The notes under the pieces were generated by a model, which worked only from the letters and a program-made list of their open reading frames with translations, ran no database searches and had not been told where the DNA came from. 64,000 nucleotides of DNA from Convivina intestini (lineage in GTDB: Bacteria; Bacillota; Bacilli; Lactobacillales; Lactobacillaceae), in NCBI RefSeq assembly GCF_003096575.1, contig NZ_QEKT01000002.1, positions 186,001 through 250,000 on the forward strand, in the 5' to 3' direction. A program made the translations under genes and the position numbers. Positions 43,594 to 55,381 of this stretch are shown here, in pieces (positions within the stretch are counted from its first letter, which is position 1; every line of letters begins with the position of its first letter).

Positions 43594-44912
43594 TTCTTAG
43601 TTTTCAGTTGTTTCAAATCGGCCAAGGCCGCCGTTACGTCAGCCCTGGTTTGAGTAGTTACCCCTGTACTAGTACTATTTTTAACCATGGCTGGTTCAAC
43701 CTTTTTAGCTGGCCGGTAGCTCTTCTTTTGCTTGGTCTGAGTTGCTTTTTCCTGCCGTTGCTTGATAAAGTCCACGGCCTGTTGAGGGGTTTCTAACTTG
43801 GCCTTGGCCCAGGAATTAGCAATGGTATCGACCAAATTACGGTTCAAAGAGGCATTGTCCATGCCCACCAAAACTTGATAAATCAAAATATTAATCACCG
43901 CCCGATTTAAAATCTTTTGGTTGATTAAATCCCGTAATATCCGTTCTTCCCCGCGACTTACAAAGCCCCCATTATTACTTTTAATTTGGGCAATAAACTG
44001 CACTGGTGAGAGTTGTTCGGCGGCTTGATACAAACTAGCCAGTGTCGATGTTGCGGGTTTTGAATCGGATTGAACGGTCTGGATTGGCACCGTTGTATCA
44101 GTTATATCAGTCGCATTGACCGGATGATTGGCGAAGTTCTCCAACAGGAAGGTCATGACCCCCTGCTCATTTAAATCCTGGTAATCCAAACTAATGTTGG
44201 CGTTAATTACCCGGGCCAACTGACTTTCATTTAGGCCATATAAAGCGTGCTGAGCCAGAATAAATTCACGATGCTGAGCCAATTTTTCCTTACTCATGCC
44301 CCGAATAAGCAGGGTCAAATTATCAAAATCAAAACTATCCTGCTGACCAACTGGTTTAAAAATATTTTTTTCCAAAAGGTTCTCAGGTAAAACAGTTTCT
44401 TCCTCACGACTAAATACCTGTAAGAAATTTGCTGAAATATTGGTCCCCTTTACCTCAGCAATACCAACCTTACCGTAGCGTTTTTGAAGGGTGACAAAGC
44501 GCTCTTCACCCACAAACTTAAACAATAGTCCCGCTAGTAATTTTTCATCAAAAAAATCACTGGCTGCTAGAGCAGGCCGTAGCTGGTACGTGTAGGCTTC
44601 TCCCAAAGCATCCTGATAATAACTAGTCTTTAGTAGACCAACTGCCTCCAACCGCCGCCGTAATTTAACAAAATTGATTAAATTGACATTGAGGCTGTCC
44701 AAAATAAAGTTATGATCCTGCCCAGCTAATGTATTTTGGCGATCATTTAACTCATTAACCAGCAGTTGGTAAAGGCTAAAGCCACTTGGTCCTAGAAATG
44801 GTAGATAAAGGTCAAAAGTGCGGTTTAAATCGGCTGTGCTGATTTCTTGGTCTGCTTGCAAAAAAACGCCCGCCTGCACATGAAATTCAATTGTCAAAGC
44901 CGATTCTGCCAT
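43590..44912 (-). CDS. dnaB: Replication initiation and membrane attachment protein DnaB
   Basis: 440-residue Firmicutes DnaB (not the helicase), which with DnaD and DnaI recruits the helicase at the origin and at restart sites. N-terminal DDBH1 domain and C-terminal DDBH2 region ending around AKLETPQQAVDFI, followed by a Lys/Thr-rich tail. The pattern and position between coaE and dnaI identify it. Starts two bases after the coaE stop; the nrdR gene often found here is absent. Confidence 0.9.
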   Translation of the reverse strand: MAESALTIEFHVQAGVFLQADQEISTADLNRTFDLYLPFLGPSGFSLYQLLVNELNDRQNTLAGQDHNFILDSLNVNLINFVKLRRRLEAVGLLKTSYYQDALGEAYTYQLRPALAASDFFDEKLLAGLLFKFVGEERFVTLQKRYGKVGIAEVKGTNISANFLQVFSREEETVLPENLLEKNIFKPVGQQDSFDFDNLTLLIRGMSKEKLAQHREFILAQHALYGLNESQLARVINANISLDYQDLNEQGVMTFLLENFANHPVNATDITDTTVPIQTVQSDSKPATSTLASLYQAAEQLSPVQFIAQIKSNNGGFVSRGEERILRDLINQKILNRAVINILIYQVLVGMDNASLNRNLVDTIANSWAKAKLETPQQAVDFIKQRQEKATQTKQKKSYRPAKKVEPAMVKNSTSTGVTTQTRADVTAALADLKQLKTKN

Positions 44913-44914
44913 AC

Positions 44915-45511
44915 TTACTCCTTAATTTGCTTGATTAAAGCTAGGACTTGCTCTTGAAGATGTTCACTATCGCCATTGTTATTAATGACATAGTCAGCCT
45001 TTTGAACCTTTTGATTTAAGTCCAACTGGCTGGCCATCCGTTGCCGGGCCTGCATTTCTTCTAGATGATCACGTTCCATCAACCGTTGAAGCTGCTGTTT
45101 AGGATCAATGGTCACAACCACGATTTTATCGAAGAAATCTTTTTGATCATAGCCCCGCTCAAACAACAAAGGCACATCCACAATCACTACTGGCGCTTTT
45201 TGTAAGCGCCAAAAAGCCAGCTTATCCTCAATGGCGCTGGCAATTACAGGCTGAATAATTTCATTTAATTGATCTAAAGCCGCCCGGTCACTAAAAACAA
45301 CTTTACCAAGGGCTGCGCGATTTAAAACGCCATTATCAATAATATTAGGGCCAAAAGCCAATTTAATTTTTTCCAGCGTAGTTGTCCCCGGTTCAACCAC
45401 TTCACGAGCAACCCGGTCGGCATCAACAATCGGTAAGCCATTTTGTTTGAACAAGGCACTCACACTACTCTTACCGGAGGCAATGCCCCCCGTTAATCCA
45501 ATAACTTTCAT
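44915..45511 (-). CDS. coaE: Dephospho-CoA kinase
   Basis: 198-residue P-loop kinase for the last step of coenzyme A synthesis. MKVIGLTGGIASGKSSVSALF carries Walker A; DADRVAREVVEPG, VIVDVPLLFE and VTIDPKQQLQRLMERD are family motifs. ATGA overlap with the upstream DUF975 gene. Confidence 0.95.
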   Translation of the reverse strand: MKVIGLTGGIASGKSSVSALFKQNGLPIVDADRVAREVVEPGTTTLEKIKLAFGPNIIDNGVLNRAALGKVVFSDRAALDQLNEIIQPVIASAIEDKLAFWRLQKAPVVIVDVPLLFERGYDQKDFFDKIVVVTIDPKQQLQRLMERDHLEEMQARQRMASQLDLNQKVQKADYVINNNGDSEHLQEQVLALIKQIKE

Positions 45512-46218
45512 TCCTTGAGCCTCCCCATCGCCCGATTAAATACCTGACTGGAAAAAACGACCCGACTAGCATTTAAGTAAGGCGCAACGTAAATATAAGC
45601 CAAACCACCACTGAGTAGACCCAGTAAATGCCAACCCAGAAAACTCACTTCTAGTTTAAACAGTTGCAATTTGTTACCATTCATCACCCGTCGACTGATC
45701 GTAATGTAATCTGTTAGCGATTGTTGCTGCCGCTTAAACAATAAGTCCATTTTATAGGCATAATAGGTCTGCGAATAGGCAAAATACTTAACCACGCCTG
45801 GAATAATAAAACACAGGGTCCAAAACCAAATCAAGATATTTTGCACCAGGGCTAGTACGAAAGTTGTCCAAAAAGAACCATTGGTAATAATTTGAAAGAC
45901 GCGTTTAAACTTAACTGGTTCTTTAGGTTGTTGGAATTGATCCACAATCGTCCACAGTGTTGACCAAGAAACCAACAAAATCAAACTGTGCTGAAGAATC
46001 ATCGTCAGGTAATTAGGCTGCACATTATTCACCAAAGTCTGATTAGAATGGGTACTTAAATAAAAGGCTAAAACAGCACCCAGAATGATGGCCCAAACAT
46101 TTATCATCATGCGCACAATCACAAAGATATTGATTTTAAAGGCAGCGAAAAAATTATCGGTTAACTGTTTACGAGCCGTTAATTTAACGCGGCGGATACT
46201 GATTTGTTCTTCTGTCAT
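45508..46218 (-). CDS. DUF975 membrane protein
   Basis: 236 residues with about five helices. The family hallmark IPGVVKYFAYSQTYYAYKMDLL, followed by SRRVMNGNKLQLFKLEVSFLGWHLL, places it in DUF975, of unknown function. ATG at 46216-46218 is chosen (AAAGGA upstream); an upstream TTG is less likely. It lies between mutM and coaE, which are usually adjacent. A second member is at 54665. Confidence 0.82.
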   Translation of the reverse strand: MTEEQISIRRVKLTARKQLTDNFFAAFKINIFVIVRMMINVWAIILGAVLAFYLSTHSNQTLVNNVQPNYLTMILQHSLILLVSWSTLWTIVDQFQQPKEPVKFKRVFQIITNGSFWTTFVLALVQNILIWFWTLCFIIPGVVKYFAYSQTYYAYKMDLLFKRQQQSLTDYITISRRVMNGNKLQLFKLEVSFLGWHLLGLLSGGLAYIYVAPYLNASRVVFSSQVFNRAMGRLKE

Positions 46219-46239
46219 GCGTTCCTTTCTATGTATCAA

Positions 46240-47070
46240 CTACTGTTTTACCTGACATACTGGGCAAATTGTGGTGCCTCTTTGCGCCACTTTAAATTTA
46301 ATCATCGGGGTGCCACAGCGGTGACAAGGCTCACCAACCCGGCCGTAGGCTTCCAACTTATTTTGAAACTCACCCACCTTACCAAAGATGTTACTAAAAC
46401 TATGCACCGTGGTACCATGCTCAGCAATTGCACGTTTAATTTCAGCTATAATGTTAGTGCGCAATGTTGCGAGTTGCTCCGGGCTTAAATGATCAGTTAA
46501 ACTTTCCGGATGAATTTTACTCTGCCACAAGACCTCATCGGTATAGATATTACCTAGTCCAGCAATTTTACTTTGATCTAGTAAAAATGGTTTGACCATT
46601 CGATGAGATTTTTGGAAAATTTTAACCATGTAATCCAACTTCAAGTCCGCAGCCGTTGGTTCCGGTCCCAGCTTGCCCAGCCCATCAACGGCTTGGCCTT
46701 CCTGACCAGTTTCTACCAACTGTAAACGACCGAAGCGCCGAGTATCGTTATACATTAGTGCACGGTCATCAGTTAACTTAAAAATAATTTCAGTGTGCTT
46801 GTGTGGCTTAGCTTCAATTGGTTCAACCGAATACTGCCCCTCCATACGTAAATGGGAAACAATCGTATGTTTGTTAGACAGGCGAAATAATAGGTACTTG
46901 CCACGTCGATCAAAGCGTTCAAAAGTGCTACCTAGCACCTGGGCCTTAAATTGGTCGACATCTCCAGTAATCACTTTGGGGTAAGGAACCACCACTTCTT
47001 GAATGGTAGCGCCCTGTACTAGAGCGCTCAGCCCAGCCCGTACCGTCTCTACTTCTGGTAACTCTGGCAT
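46240..47070 (-). CDS. mutM: Formamidopyrimidine-DNA glycosylase
   Basis: 276-residue base-excision repair enzyme removing 8-oxoguanine and FapyG. Starts PELPEVETV with the catalytic Pro2/Glu3; RRGKYLLFRL has the catalytic Lys; RRFGRLQLV, QSKIAGLGNIYTDEVLW and a C-terminal zinc finger CHRCGTPM...CPVCQ are present. Good AGGAGG. A gap of 168 bases to the helicase gene upstream holds a weak hairpin and a TATAAT. Confidence 0.95.
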   Translation of the reverse strand: MPELPEVETVRAGLSALVQGATIQEVVVPYPKVITGDVDQFKAQVLGSTFERFDRRGKYLLFRLSNKHTIVSHLRMEGQYSVEPIEAKPHKHTEIIFKLTDDRALMYNDTRRFGRLQLVETGQEGQAVDGLGKLGPEPTAADLKLDYMVKIFQKSHRMVKPFLLDQSKIAGLGNIYTDEVLWQSKIHPESLTDHLSPEQLATLRTNIIAEIKRAIAEHGTTVHSFSNIFGKVGEFQNKLEAYGRVGEPCHRCGTPMIKFKVAQRGTTICPVCQVKQ

Positions 47071-47202
47071 ATAACCTCCTAAATGGCTTTTTATCAGTAT
47101 TTTATGAAATTTTTAGTGTAATTGGCCAACCCTTTGGTTAGCTTAATCAAGGACTAAACCTTATTAATTACTAATTATTATATCATTTACATTTGGATAA
47201 AA

Positions 47203-47228
47203 TAAAAAGAACCCAAGTAGATTCTTTG
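47203..47228 (-). terminator. Weak terminator after the DEAD-box helicase
   Basis: AAGAA-TC...GG-TTCTT stem with T-rich tail on the minus strand; a TATAAT (47177-47182) follows and may start mutM transcription. Confidence 0.45.
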
Positions 47229-47238
47229 AATTAAAACC

Positions 47239-48549
47239 TTATGATTTAGCCCACTTAGGCTTACCTTTATCTTTATTACGCTTGGTTCTTTTCTTCTTTT
47301 TTGTTGGCTTAATTGGCTGCTCATCGACAACCTTTGCGGCTTTAACTTTAGTTTTAGGTCTTGCCTTCACTGGCCGTTCAGACTGTCGCTCTTTTTTAAC
47401 CGGCTGTGGTGCAGCTGAAGCCACCGTCTCAGCGACAGTATCTGGGTCAGTAGCCACTTTTTCTTTTATCAAAAGAGATTCATCGTAGGGCTGCAAATCA
47501 AAATCAGGCCCTAATTCTCGCTTAAGATTGCGGACATCGTGATCATTACCCAAGTTTAAAATCAACCCAGCCTTACCAGCTCGACCTGTCCGACCCGTCC
47601 GGTGAATATAGGTTTTTTTTCTGGTTGGAATCTGAGCATTAACCACCAGGGGCAAATCCACAATATCCAAACCACGAGCCGCTACGTCAGTGGCCAAGAG
47701 CAAATCGAGCTCCCCCTTTTTAAATAACCGAATCGCATCCGCCCGGCGAATCTGACTTTTTTCATTGTTACCAACACTCATCACCCGAACATTGGCATGT
47801 CGCAAGGCCGATTGGACAGCTACCAAAGCATTAATACTGTTAAAAAATACCAGGGCCTGCTGATGATGTCGTCCTAATTGAATCAACATTTTGACCTTGG
47901 CACGTTCGTCAACATATTGATAACGATGTTGAATCGTTGCCGGTACGGTTTGTCCAACTGAGACAGGCAAAATCGCTTGGCCAAACAGTTCCGTAATCCA
48001 CTTCAAATCCACCCCATCCGTGGCTGAGAAAAGAGCCACTTGTAAGTCATCGGGCAAGTACCCAGCCAACTTTTCTAAGTCTTCAGTCCGTTCCGGTATT
48101 AAAATTTCATCGGCCTCATCAACAATCAACCCCTTTAAATTGGTAACCTTTAAAGCACCACTAGCCAACATAGTTAAGGTGCGACCCAAGGTACCAACCA
48201 CTACTTGGGGATGATCTTTTTTTAACTTATCCGCCTGACGACGGCCATTTGCGCCCCCAATTAGGCTCATAACCTTTAAATCCAAGTTCTTAGCCCAATC
48301 CCGGATAACTTGGCTTAACTGGACGGCCAACTCTTGACTTGGTGCTAAAATCAGATACTGAACCTGTTTGTTGGCCTCAATATTAGTCAGCATTGGCAAA
48401 GTAAAGGCTAAAGTTTTACCACTACCAGTTGGAGCTAAACCAAAAATGGATTTACCAGCAACCATATGCTCCCAAACTGCACTTTGAATCGGCGTCGCCT
48501 GATCAAATTCTTGATTAAAACGTTCACTTAAAATTGGATTAATTGTCAT
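47239..48549 (-). CDS. DEAD-box ATP-dependent RNA helicase
   Basis: About 436 residues. Motifs in order: Q-motif region FDQATPIQSAVW, GLAPTGSGKTLAF (I), PSQELAVQL (Ia), VGTLGR, VDEADEIL (II), FSATDG (III), LLATDVAARGLDI (V), IHRTGRTGRAG (VI), then a basic Lys/Arg tail (KPTKKKKRTKRNKD) for RNA binding. A CshB/YfmL-like role in ribosome assembly or RNA decay is plausible. The 5' end overlaps the oxidoreductase gene by 11 bases; an ATG 12 bases further upstream is possible. Confidence 0.88.
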   Translation of the reverse strand: MTINPILSERFNQEFDQATPIQSAVWEHMVAGKSIFGLAPTGSGKTLAFTLPMLTNIEANKQVQYLILAPSQELAVQLSQVIRDWAKNLDLKVMSLIGGANGRRQADKLKKDHPQVVVGTLGRTLTMLASGALKVTNLKGLIVDEADEILIPERTEDLEKLAGYLPDDLQVALFSATDGVDLKWITELFGQAILPVSVGQTVPATIQHRYQYVDERAKVKMLIQLGRHHQQALVFFNSINALVAVQSALRHANVRVMSVGNNEKSQIRRADAIRLFKKGELDLLLATDVAARGLDIVDLPLVVNAQIPTRKKTYIHRTGRTGRAGKAGLILNLGNDHDVRNLKRELGPDFDLQPYDESLLIKEKVATDPDTVAETVASAAPQPVKKERQSERPVKARPKTKVKAAKVVDEQPIKPTKKKKRTKRNKDKGKPKWAKS

Positions 48550-49552
48550 AAACTCTCTCATCTGCTGGAAATTCTATTTGAGCCGACTGACGTAGATCAA
48601 ACAGGGTCTGATTAATCAATTGGCTAAGTTGTAAGGCTTGTTGGTATTGCTGGTAATAAGCCAGTGGCTCAGCTAGCCACTGGGCAAAGGTTTGCACTTC
48701 AGCTACCATTGGATTTTCAGCTTGCACCTCGGCAATCGCTGTTTGGACTTGCCCATCGTCAATAATATCAATGTGATTTAAATCAGCAATATGGTCAATT
48801 GATACAGTTTGACGGCCAGCATAAATTTCACTAGGTCGACAGGCATTGTAAGTCTTACTAAATTGTAAGCTGACTTGATAACCCGGATAGATCAGGGTCG
48901 CTTGACCACTGCCATCGGTTTGATTGTCTAGTAAAACCGGTAAGTACTGTAGTGCTTGCGGTTGACCAAACAAAGCCAAAGCAGCTGACAAGGGATAAAC
49001 CCCTAAATCATACAGGGCTCCTGTTGAAAAATCCTTATTGAAAACATTGGGATTTTTACCGGCTAGGTAAGCGTCATATTTAGACGAATACTGCGCCATC
49101 ACAAAGTTAGCCCCATCAATTTGTGGTAATTGTGCGACAGCTTTTTGTAAGGCGATAAAATTAGGTTGGTATAGATGCCGATTAGCTTCCATCAACCTCA
49201 AGTCTGGATGTTGTCCTAACAGCTCTTGAATCTGAGCGAATTCACGGGGATTACTAAAAGCTGGTTTTTCGACAATTACATGACAGCCCGCCTTCAAAGC
49301 CGCTTGAACCTGTTCAAAATGTAAGGAGTTGGGCGAAGCAATGTAGACTAGGTCACTGGCCTCAAATAGTTCAGTCAAACTATCCAAAGCTAAGGCTGAT
49401 GAATTAGCTGGCATCAACTCAGCCAAAAATTCTTCCGCCCGACTTACTCGCCGTGAATAGACTGCTTCTAAATCAAAAGCGCCCGCTAAATGGCTTGCCT
49501 CAATAAATTGTTTCACAATCCAACTAGTGCCAATTGTTCCTAATCGCAACAT
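48539..49552 (-). CDS. Gfo/Idh/MocA family oxidoreductase
   Basis: 337-residue NAD(P)-binding protein: N-terminal Rossmann fold with LGTIGTSWIVKQFIEA, SPNSLHFEQVQAALKAGCHVIVEKPAFSN carrying the conserved EKP, and a C-terminal substrate domain with YDLGVYPLSAALALFG. Likely a sugar or inositol-type dehydrogenase; the substrate is unknown. Sits between obgE and the helicase gene without obvious functional link. Confidence 0.85.
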   Translation of the reverse strand: MLRLGTIGTSWIVKQFIEASHLAGAFDLEAVYSRRVSRAEEFLAELMPANSSALALDSLTELFEASDLVYIASPNSLHFEQVQAALKAGCHVIVEKPAFSNPREFAQIQELLGQHPDLRLMEANRHLYQPNFIALQKAVAQLPQIDGANFVMAQYSSKYDAYLAGKNPNVFNKDFSTGALYDLGVYPLSAALALFGQPQALQYLPVLLDNQTDGSGQATLIYPGYQVSLQFSKTYNACRPSEIYAGRQTVSIDHIADLNHIDIIDDGQVQTAIAEVQAENPMVAEVQTFAQWLAEPLAYYQQYQQALQLSQLINQTLFDLRQSAQIEFPADERVYDN

Positions 49553-49591
49553 GGTTTACCCCTTTCATGCATCAAAAACACTGTAATAAAA

Positions 49592-49619
49592 CAAAAAACT
49601 TGGCCTAAGCCAAGTTTTG
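49592..49619 (-). terminator. Terminator after obgE
   Basis: AAAACTTGGC-TTAG-GCCAAGTTTTTTG type hairpin on the minus strand. Confidence 0.85.
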
Positions 49620-49628
49620 TAAAGGACC

Positions 49629-50945
49629 TTATTCGCTAAACTCAAACACGAAGTCGGAATTATTGATACGGACATCATCACCGTTCTTGGCACCGGCCTC
49701 TTTCAGACGTTCATCAACCCCCATATGACGCAACTTACGAGCAAATCGCATAATCGTTGCTTCACGTTGCATGTTGGTCATTGCAAATAGCTTTTCGACT
49801 GCTTGACCAGAAATGAGCCAAGTATTTTCATCAGCCACCCACTCAACCTTAAATTCAGGCTTTTCTTCCTTGAATTTATAGATCTTTTCGGCAGTTGTTT
49901 CTGGTTCAAGGTGGTAACTTTCTGGTACTGGTGCCGTTTCTAATGTGTTGGCTGTCAAAATCATCAACTGATTAACACCATTTTGCTGAATAGCCGAAAT
50001 CGGTACAATTTCAGGTACTGCTGGCAAACCAGAATCAGCTTGAACCTGCTTTTTAAAGGTTGCTAATAAGTCAGCGGCATCTGGCATATCCATCTTAGTG
50101 GCTACCACGATTTGTGGGCGCTCTAACAAAGTTGGATCATACTCCTTTAACTCCGTTAAAATCTTGCGATATTGTTCGTAAGGGTCATTGCCCTCAATGC
50201 CAGACATATCAACTAGGTGCAAAATTAAACGGGTTCGTTCCACATGACGGAGGAATTCAAATCCTAATCCGACTCCTTGAGAAGCTCCTTCGATTAATCC
50301 AGGTAAATCGGCCATAACAAAGTCACGACCGTCCGCCAAACGAACTAACCCGATATTAGGATCAATGGTGGTAAAGTGATAAGCGCCAATTTTAGGTTTA
50401 GCGTTAGAAACTACTGATAGCAGCGTAGATTTTCCAGCTGATGGGAAACCAACTAAACCGACATCGGCCAAAACTCGTAATTCCATGCGGATATTACGAA
50501 CTTGACCCGGCTCCCCGTTTTCAGAAATTTCTGGAGCCGGATTGGCTGGCGTGGCAAAACGAATATTACCACGACCACCACGGCCACCCTTAGCAACTAC
50601 TAAGGTTTGGCCATTTTCCAACAAATCTCCTAGCAATTCACCCGTATCAGCATCATAAACTAAGGTTCCTTCCGGTACTTTAATAATCCGATCGTCAGCC
50701 GAAGCCCCAGTCATCCCCTTGGTACCACCATTACCACCCGCTTGGGCTTTAAAATGACGGTTATAACGAAAGTCCATCAAGGTCCGTAAACCTTCATCAA
50801 CTTTAAGGATAATTGAGCCGCCATGGCCACCATCCCCACCAAAAGGACCACCCATAGCAACAAATTTCTCATGTCGGAAGGAGACGATTCCATCGCCACC
50901 CTTTCCTGCTTTTAGTTCAACTTGTGCTTGATCGACAAATGCCAT
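49629..50945 (-). CDS. obgE: GTPase ObgE
   Basis: 438-residue GTPase for 50S ribosome assembly and stress control. N-terminal glycine-rich Obg fold ([31 protein letters not shown], to about residue 158), G domain with [11 protein letters not shown] (G1), [10 protein letters not shown] (G3), ATKMD (G4), and a C-terminal OCT domain (about 340-430). The OCT domain is typical of Firmicutes. Confidence 0.95.
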   Translation of the reverse strand: MAFVDQAQVELKAGKGGDGIVSFRHEKFVAMGGPFGGDGGHGGSIILKVDEGLRTLMDFRYNRHFKAQAGGNGGTKGMTGASADDRIIKVPEGTLVYDADTGELLGDLLENGQTLVVAKGGRGGRGNIRFATPANPAPEISENGEPGQVRNIRMELRVLADVGLVGFPSAGKSTLLSVVSNAKPKIGAYHFTTIDPNIGLVRLADGRDFVMADLPGLIEGASQGVGLGFEFLRHVERTRLILHLVDMSGIEGNDPYEQYRKILTELKEYDPTLLERPQIVVATKMDMPDAADLLATFKKQVQADSGLPAVPEIVPISAIQQNGVNQLMILTANTLETAPVPESYHLEPETTAEKIYKFKEEKPEFKVEWVADENTWLISGQAVEKLFAMTNMQREATIMRFARKLRHMGVDERLKEAGAKNGDDVRINNSDFVFEFSE

Positions 50946-51007
50946 ATATTTTTACCTACTAAGGGAAACCCCTCTTCTATTCCTATTAACTCAAAAGTTT
51001 AGTGTAT

Positions 51008-51031
51008 CATAGCTATCACTATTTAGCTATG
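51008..51031. repeat. Inverted repeat at the end of uvrC
   Basis: CATAGCTA and TAGCTATG separated by eight bases, overlapping the uvrC stop. No T-run, so not a standard terminator; possibly an mRNA stabiliser or an element upstream of obgE. Confidence 0.5.
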
Positions 51032-52816
51032 GTTCTGGGTCAGTGACCAATGAATGACCCGCGCGAGCTTCTCATTAATCCCTAATGATTGTAACTCTTC
51101 AATACTAGCTGCTTCAATTTTAGGTAAGGAACCAAAATTACGCAATAATTTTTGCCGAGTTTTTGGCCCCACGCCTTGAATACTATCCAGGCGCGAGGTT
51201 AACGAGTTCTTAGAGCGCAACTGCCGATGAAAAGTAATGGCAAAACGATGCACTTCATCTTGAATCCGCTGCAACAAGTAAAAACCTTGCGACTGCCGGG
51301 CCAAAAAGACCACTTCCCCAGTGCGACCATCAATCAAATCAGCTGTCCGATGCTTATCATTTTTAACCATCCCGGCAATCGGAATTGATAAACCGAGTTC
51401 GTCTTCCAGCACTTCCTTGGCGGCATGGACCTGAATTTCACCACCATCCATCAGAATCAAGTCTGGCAGGTCACCTTTTTCTTTTAAAAGACGACTATAA
51501 CGACGTCGAATAACCTCTTGGGTCTCTTTCCATTCATCGGCATGATCTACACTCTTAATTTTATATTTCCGGTACAACTTCCGCTCTGGCACCCCATCTT
51601 CAAACACCACCATGGCGGAAACAATCTCAACTCCTTGGGTGTGAGAATGATCAAAGGCTTCAATCCGATGGCCGGCTGAAAGATGCAAGGCATCAGTGAT
51701 TTCTTGCATGGCGCCAGTCGTTTTTTGTTCATTTAATTCTAACAAACGGAACTTTTCTTCCAATACAATTTGAGCGTTTTTTTGAGCCAAGTCTAATAAA
51801 TCACGTTTTTCACCCCGGACTGGAACGCGGACCGGTACAGCCAAAATATCGGATAGAATTTGAACATCCATCCCCTTGGGTACCAAAACTTCCCGAGGCT
51901 TTTGAATATTACGCTGACAATAAAACTGCTGGATAAAGTTACTTAACTCAGTTGAGGCATCTTCCACAACAGCAAAAGTACGCTTATACTGCCGAATCAA
52001 ACGGGCCTGGCGTAAGAAAAAGACCGTTACCGTCATCCAACCCTTGTCTAAATAGTAATTAAAGAGATCACGTGGCGTTGTGTCTTTGGATAAGACTCGT
52101 TGGCTTTCAACTGTTTCATTAATGTATTTTAATTGATCACGTAGATCAGCTGCCCGTTCAAATTCTAAATTTTCGGCGGCCTGATGCATTTGATCAGCAA
52201 TATGTTGCTTAACGGTCTTGGTATTCCCATCCAAAAAGTGTTTAATTTTATCAATTTGGGCTTGATACTCCGCTTCTGGGACCGTATGCCAACACGGCCC
52301 CAAGCACTGGCCCATACTGTAATACAGACAAGGGCGTCCCTGATAACCATTACAACGCCGTAAGGGATAGTTCTTTTCTAAAAAATGCAAGGTTTCTTGG
52401 GCAGCGTAGACGTTTGGATAGGGACCAAAGTAAAAACCCCCATCCTTGCGGACTTCATTCACCAGGGCCATTTTAGGATTGCGTTCCTTAGTTATTTTAA
52501 TATAGGGATAACCGGTACCGTATTTCAAACGAATATTGTAGTAAGGTTTATACTTTTTAATTAATTCATTTTCTAATAGGAAAGCTTCCTTATCGGAATT
52601 GGTTACAATAAAATCAAAATCAACGATTTTACTAACTAATTCCGCCGTTTTACCGGTATGATCCTGTTTAAAATAGGAACGAACACGATTTTTAAGATTC
52701 TTGGCCTTTCCCACATAAATGATCTTACCGTTGTCATCTTTCATTTGGTAAGAGCCTGGTTCACTGGGTAAAAGGGTTAATTTATCTTCAATATGTTGTG
52801 ATGGATGTGCAAGCAT
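51023..52816 (-). CDS. uvrC: Excinuclease ABC subunit C
   Basis: 597-residue nuclease of nucleotide excision repair that makes both incisions. N-terminal GIY-YIG domain (GSYQMKDDNGKIIYVGKAKNLKNRVRSYF), the Cys-rich stretch CLYYSMGQCLGPC, a UVR motif (ENLEFERAADLRDQL) for UvrB, an RNase H-like nuclease (EAFDHSHTQG, LILMDGGEIQV) and C-terminal HhH repeats. The start at 52814-52816 is chosen; the longer frame begins inside the pyrG terminator. The ribosome site is weak (AGGG two bases away), and TATAAT sits just before it. Confidence 0.93.
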   Translation of the reverse strand: MLAHPSQHIEDKLTLLPSEPGSYQMKDDNGKIIYVGKAKNLKNRVRSYFKQDHTGKTAELVSKIVDFDFIVTNSDKEAFLLENELIKKYKPYYNIRLKYGTGYPYIKITKERNPKMALVNEVRKDGGFYFGPYPNVYAAQETLHFLEKNYPLRRCNGYQGRPCLYYSMGQCLGPCWHTVPEAEYQAQIDKIKHFLDGNTKTVKQHIADQMHQAAENLEFERAADLRDQLKYINETVESQRVLSKDTTPRDLFNYYLDKGWMTVTVFFLRQARLIRQYKRTFAVVEDASTELSNFIQQFYCQRNIQKPREVLVPKGMDVQILSDILAVPVRVPVRGEKRDLLDLAQKNAQIVLEEKFRLLELNEQKTTGAMQEITDALHLSAGHRIEAFDHSHTQGVEIVSAMVVFEDGVPERKLYRKYKIKSVDHADEWKETQEVIRRRYSRLLKEKGDLPDLILMDGGEIQVHAAKEVLEDELGLSIPIAGMVKNDKHRTADLIDGRTGEVVFLARQSQGFYLLQRIQDEVHRFAITFHRQLRSKNSLTSRLDSIQGVGPKTRQKLLRNFGSLPKIEAASIEELQSLGINEKLARVIHWSLTQNHS

Positions 52817-52846
52817 GTCCCTATTATAACCCCCTCTATGGGATAG

Positions 52847-52874
52847 AAAAAAGCGTACCAGCAAGTACGCTTTT
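52847..52874 (-). terminator. Terminator after pyrG
   Basis: AGCGTAC and GTACGCT around TTGCTG, followed on the minus strand by TTTTTT. Confidence 0.88.
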
Positions 52875-52879
52875 AAAAA

Positions 52880-54621
<1,742 letters not shown>

Positions 54622-54627
54622 TTATAT

Positions 54628-54656
54628 ATACTACAAAGTCGACCTAATCTTGTCAA
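54628..54656 (-). promoter_or_regulatory. Promoter of pyrG
   Basis: TTGACA (54651-54656), 17 bases, TAGTAT (54628-54633), then six bases to the GGGC start at 54621. It begins right after the DUF975 gene. Confidence 0.8.
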
Positions 54657-54664
54657 CTTATTTT

Positions 54665-55381
54665 TTAGTTTGCCGCAGAATCAATAATCAAACCATCATC
54701 GCTTGATCCACTAAGACGGTCATAATAAGCTGACATAGTCATTTGATAGTATGGTACTACCCAAATCGCAGCGATACCAAAGGTAATACCAATTAACAAG
54801 AACCAGCCGATAAAGCTCAGGTTCAAGACAAAATATTCCGCCTTGTGGCCGTCCATCAACTTACGACTCTGAGTAATCGCCTCAGTATAACCGAGTTTTT
54901 CGCCCTTATCCAAAGCATCTCGGTAAATAAAACCAGCCTGTGAATAAGCCAACGACTTGATAATCCCTGGCACGATCAATAGCAGGGTCCATAATAAAAT
55001 CCAAACATACTGCAAAATACCAATGACCAAAGTTCCTAAAAATAGACCTTTTTGCTGGTAAACATAGATAAATTGTAGAAATGGATGGGCCTTTTTTTCT
55101 TGATTACGATAAAAGTCCAACAAAGCAAAAGCAACCCCAATTTCGACAAAGAAGGCGACAATACTTAAAAAGTCACTGTTAAAGTCCAAATGAGCCATAT
55201 TAATATAGTCAATTGCCGTTGCAGTATTATTGGCAACATTATCATAGTTGGTAGGACGAGCACCCGACCAGCCTGCTGTAAACAAGCCCACAATAATTGC
55301 TGGCAAAGTAACGAGGATTAAGTAACCATAATTACCACTTAAACGTTCTTTGACTGAATGTTTTAATTCACTTCGATTCAT
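54665..55381 (-). CDS. DUF975 membrane protein, second copy
   Basis: 238 residues, about five helices, DUF975 family like the protein at 45508. IVPGIIKSLAYSQAGFIYRDAL, SRKLMDGHKAEYFVLNLSFIGWFLL is the hallmark. C-terminal tail is Ser/Asp-rich. Start at 55379-55381 has GGGAG upstream; a start four codons earlier is less likely. Lies between the T-box permease and pyrG; function unknown. Confidence 0.82.
   Translation of the reverse strand: MNRSELKHSVKERLSGNYGYLILVTLPAIIVGLFTAGWSGARPTNYDNVANNTATAIDYINMAHLDFNSDFLSIVAFFVEIGVAFALLDFYRNQEKKAHPFLQFIYVYQQKGLFLGTLVIGILQYVWILLWTLLLIVPGIIKSLAYSQAGFIYRDALDKGEKLGYTEAITQSRKLMDGHKAEYFVLNLSFIGWFLLIGITFGIAAIWVVPYYQMTMSAYYDRLSGSSDDGLIIDSAAN

Noticed and set aside
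52817-52864. Longer uvrC N-terminus starting at 52864
   Set aside because: Those codons cover the pyrG terminator hairpin and are not part of the family; the later ATG aligns with known UvrC starts.
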